From positions 124,001 to 188,000 of the forward strand of contig CAKRLE010000003.1 in NCBI GenBank assembly GCA_934359185.1: a DNA stretch of 64,000 nucleotides. Reading direction: 5' to 3'. Source of the DNA: an uncultured Lachnospira sp. (GTDB lineage Bacteria; Bacillota; Clostridia; Lachnospirales; Lachnospiraceae). A program made the position numbers and the translations under genes. Positions within the stretch are counted from its first letter, which is position 1; each line of letters begins with the position of its first letter. Below are positions 61,890 through 64,000 of the stretch, piece after piece. The notes below the pieces were generated by a model. It was given only the letters and a program-made list of their open reading frames with translations, did not search any database and was not told the origin of the DNA.

Positions 61890-63224
61890 TCACATACATT
61901 TCTTATATTCATACCAGAAATACACATATCCTGCTACCGCTGTGAACGCCCATGCACTCGCATACACAAGATACAGCGATTCCAATGTCCTGATGCTTGC
62001 AAAGATAGTGCAGACCCATATAATTCGGAATACCACACTTCCCATAACCACTATGATAGTAGGAATAACACTCTTTCCAAGTCCTCTGGCAGCTGCTGCC
62101 GGATTATCCATAAACGCTGATATAAAATATGAGCATCCCATAATCGCAAGCCTTATCCCTCCATAGTATACAACCTGTTCATCATTTGTGAACAGATGTA
62201 GAAACTGTATACGGAATATAACAAGCAGTGCACCGAACACGACACCTATAAGAGCTGAATACATCTGGGTTATAAAAAATGCTTTCTTAATCCTGTCTTT
62301 CTTCTTTGCGCCAAGATTCTGTGCTATAAAGCTCGTACATGCTGTATAAAACGCAGCCATCATATCATATACAATGTTATCAGCATTAGCCGCTGCTGAA
62401 TTGCCCTCAACAACAACATGGTCAAATGAATTGACCGCTGACTGGATATAGAGATTGGCAACGGCAAATAATGTATACTGTACAGCTGTAGGAACACCAA
62501 TCCTTAAAACCCTTGCAGCAATCTTTCTATCAATTCTTATCTCTTTGATATTAAGCCCATAATCCGATTTGCATAATAATAAGAACTTAATAACCAGAAA
62601 TGCTGATATGTACTGTGAAATTATACTGGCAAGCGCAACACCGACAACTCCAATCTTAAAACCTATTACAAATACAAGATTAAGAACAACATTGATACCC
62701 CCTGCAATTGCAAGGTATATAAGAGGTCTCTTGGTATCTCCTATCGCACTAAGAACTGCGTTACCATAGTTATAAAGTGCCAGTGCAGGTGAACCTAACA
62801 GATATACTGTGAGATATACCACCGCCCCATCAATAAGCTCATTCTTAGTTCCAATAAGATTAAGCATAGGTCTTGTAAGGAACAGTCCTGCCAGAAGCAG
62901 AAGCATTCCAAGCACAATACATATTATAATAGAAGTATGTACCGCCTTTCTGACATTACGATTATCCTTAGCCCCTGCATAAAGCGCCACAACCGCATTA
63001 ACACCACCTGACATGCCAAGCAGCATGCCCGTTGTCATCATGATAAGAATGCTTGTCGAGCCAACCGCTCCAAGCGCTATAGGTCCGACAAAATTACCTA
63101 CTACTGCCACATCCGCAAGATTAAACATAACCTGCAGAAGATTAGACAACATAAGCGGAATTGAATATACAAATATTTTCCTGACAAGTGACCCACTAGT
63201 CATATCAATTTCATTAGACTTCAT
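61890..63224 (-). CDS. MATE family efflux protein
   Basis: A second 12-helix MATE transporter: MTSGSLVRKIFVYSIPLMLSN, FNLADVAVVGNFVGPIALGAVG, and the second-half QYTLFAVANLYIQSAVNSFD. It is more like the DinF/NorM-type clostridial pumps than a close copy of the MATE protein at 36.7-38.1 kb. GGGGG before the ATG at 63224 sets the start; 444 residues. Substrate unknown. Confidence 0.9.
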   Translation of the reverse strand: MKSNEIDMTSGSLVRKIFVYSIPLMLSNLLQVMFNLADVAVVGNFVGPIALGAVGSTSILIMMTTGMLLGMSGGVNAVVALYAGAKDNRNVRKAVHTSIIICIVLGMLLLLAGLFLTRPMLNLIGTKNELIDGAVVYLTVYLLGSPALALYNYGNAVLSAIGDTKRPLIYLAIAGGINVVLNLVFVIGFKIGVVGVALASIISQYISAFLVIKFLLLCKSDYGLNIKEIRIDRKIAARVLRIGVPTAVQYTLFAVANLYIQSAVNSFDHVVVEGNSAAANADNIVYDMMAAFYTACTSFIAQNLGAKKKDRIKKAFFITQMYSALIGVVFGALLVIFRIQFLHLFTNDEQVVYYGGIRLAIMGCSYFISAFMDNPAAAARGLGKSVIPTIIVVMGSVVFRIIWVCTIFASIRTLESLYLVYASAWAFTAVAGYVYFWYEYKKCM

Positions 63225-63289
63225 AATACCCCCTATGTGCATTAGCACAAACTTGGATATTATATCATAACTAAACTAAAAATCAATAT

Positions 63290-63865
63290 CTATCTCGCCA
63301 TCTTCATGATAAGTTCCTGTCTTTCGACCTCTTCCATAATAATAACCTTAACAGAATTAAGGTTAACATTATTAAACACCTCATTAATCATTATGTAATC
63401 AATCATCTTTTCCAAATCCTCAGAAACACATGAAAACGATGCAAGCTGATACAGGTCTACATATGATGATATAACCTTATATCCTGTAATCCATGACAAC
63501 GAATTGACCACCTCTTTGTATCCTTTAAGCACAGCCTGCAATATTGTCCACTGTGAATCCTTGCTTCCTTTATCAAGTACATCTTTAATATATCGTATAA
63601 GTGCTGTATTTCTTATATCATCCTGCCGGCAGCCCCTTCCCATCTTATATCCTGGGAACACCTCAAATTCAGGGTTATACTTATATCCAGAGCCATCCAG
63701 TTCATATCTTGATTCGTATTTCTTACCTTCTTTCGCCTCTTTTAACTCCAATTGATTATAATAATCATCAACTGCATCCTTAACAATCCTCATGAAATCC
63801 TCATATTTCATAACCGAATCACAGACCTCCATGCGTTCCCACATAACCGCTCTCTGATACTCCAT
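63290..63865 (-). CDS. Uncharacterised protein behind Spo0A-like boxes
   Basis: I do not recognise this 191-residue protein. It is soluble and mixed helical, with a basic/aromatic middle (GSGYKYNPEFEVFPGYKMG), a helix around RNTALIRYIKDVLDKGSKDS, and a C-terminal helix (VKVIIMEEVERQELIMKMAR). No signal peptide or metal motif is seen. GGGGGAG precedes the ATG. Two direct TGTCG(A/T)A boxes lie about 55-70 bases upstream, suggesting Spo0A control and hence a possible role in the entry to sporulation or stationary phase. Confidence 0.65.
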   Translation of the reverse strand: MEYQRAVMWERMEVCDSVMKYEDFMRIVKDAVDDYYNQLELKEAKEGKKYESRYELDGSGYKYNPEFEVFPGYKMGRGCRQDDIRNTALIRYIKDVLDKGSKDSQWTILQAVLKGYKEVVNSLSWITGYKVISSYVDLYQLASFSCVSEDLEKMIDYIMINEVFNNVNLNSVKVIIMEEVERQELIMKMAR

Positions 63866-63917
63866 ATAACTCCCCCTAAATCAATCTTATAAAATGCTGT
63901 TAAATCACCTGCTATTT

Positions 63918-63934
63918 TACGACATCTTTCGACA
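63918..63934 (-). promoter_or_regulatory. Tandem Spo0A-like boxes
   Basis: On the minus strand TGTCGAA (63928-63934, perfect 0A box) and TGTCGTA (63918-63924, 6 of 7) are in direct repeat with a 10-bp period, the helical spacing used by Spo0A dimers. A possible -10 (TATAAG) lies about 26 bases downstream. Confidence 0.5.
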
Positions 63935-63947
63935 TCCCCTAAAAATC

Positions 63948-63989
63948 CATAAAACCTGCATAATCCTTTCGGACGATGCAGGTTTTATG
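63948..63989 (-). terminator. Hairpin, probably the terminator of a gene beyond the window
   Basis: CATAAAACCTGCAT (63948-63961) pairs perfectly with ATGCAGGTTTTATG (63976-63989). The minus-strand sequence that follows (GGATTTTTAGG) has a short T-run, suiting a minus-strand gene to the right of the window. Confidence 0.7.
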
Positions 63990-64000
63990 AACGATAGGTT

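Overview
This window comes from the chromosome of a low-GC, anaerobic, spore-forming Firmicute, most likely a pectin-degrading member of the Lachnospiraceae (a Lachnospira/Eubacterium eligens-like organism). That placement is inferred from gene content: a FabK-type fatty acid operon, cotJABC, spoIIID and spoVG, a GlgC/GlgD pair, a flagellar cluster fused to mreB/mbl, a long-form PRPP synthetase, and a giant PL9-type pectate lyase. No database search was run.

Layout. 1-8.3 kb: a tightly overlapped minus-strand type II fatty acid operon, transcribed acpP-fabK-fabD-fabG-fabF-accB-fabZ-accC-accD-accA-acyl-CoA synthetase (the last cut by the window edge). 8.4-9.7 kb: the cotJABC spore-coat operon. 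9.7-17.1 kb: mscL with an extra zinc ribbon, ilvE, a DRE-TIM aldolase, mfd, pth and spoVG. 17.1-19.5 kb: glgC-glgD. 19.8-25.1 kb (plus strand): murC, then a dnaD-like/dnaI-like primosome operon preceded by a dense DnaA-box cluster, then a PRPP synthetase. 25.1-32.5 kb (minus): mreB/mbl, flgF, flgG, a rod-binding FlgJ-like protein, recD2, comFC, yvyF, and a sigma-28 promoter driving flgM-flgN. 32.7-40.4 kb: a CmpB-like membrane protein, metK under a SAM-I riboswitch, a divergent HD-GYP phosphodiesterase, spoIIID, a MATE pump, recQ and a low-molecular-weight phosphatase.

40.5-51.8 kb is an accessory island. It holds a membrane protein of unknown function, a frameshifted gene, a dead Tn916-type integrase, an unknown zinc-finger protein, a fused nuclease-methyltransferase with its own specificity subunit (BcgI-like), an HTH-Fic protein and a protein with a C-terminal HEPN-type RxxxxH motif that may be an ApeA-like anti-phage nuclease. 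Three copies of an inverted-repeat family (TTAGTAGT...ACTACTAA), two of them sharing a 15-bp direct repeat, mark its edges and interior.

51.8-64 kb: a chemoreceptor next to a BMP-family lipoprotein, a diguanylate cyclase, the 1598-residue surface pectate lyase, a second MATE pump and an unknown protein preceded by tandem Spo0A-like boxes. The most striking regulatory features are (1) a G9 tract forming the middle of the 17-bp spacer of the pectate lyase promoter, the architecture expected of a phase-variable promoter; (2) a consensus sigma-E promoter for spoIIID lying inside the terminator hairpin of the gene before it, so that the Shine-Dalgarno sequence is in the hairpin arm of read-through RNA but free in the sigma-E transcript; and (3) five perfect DnaA boxes in 140 bp upstream of the primosome genes.
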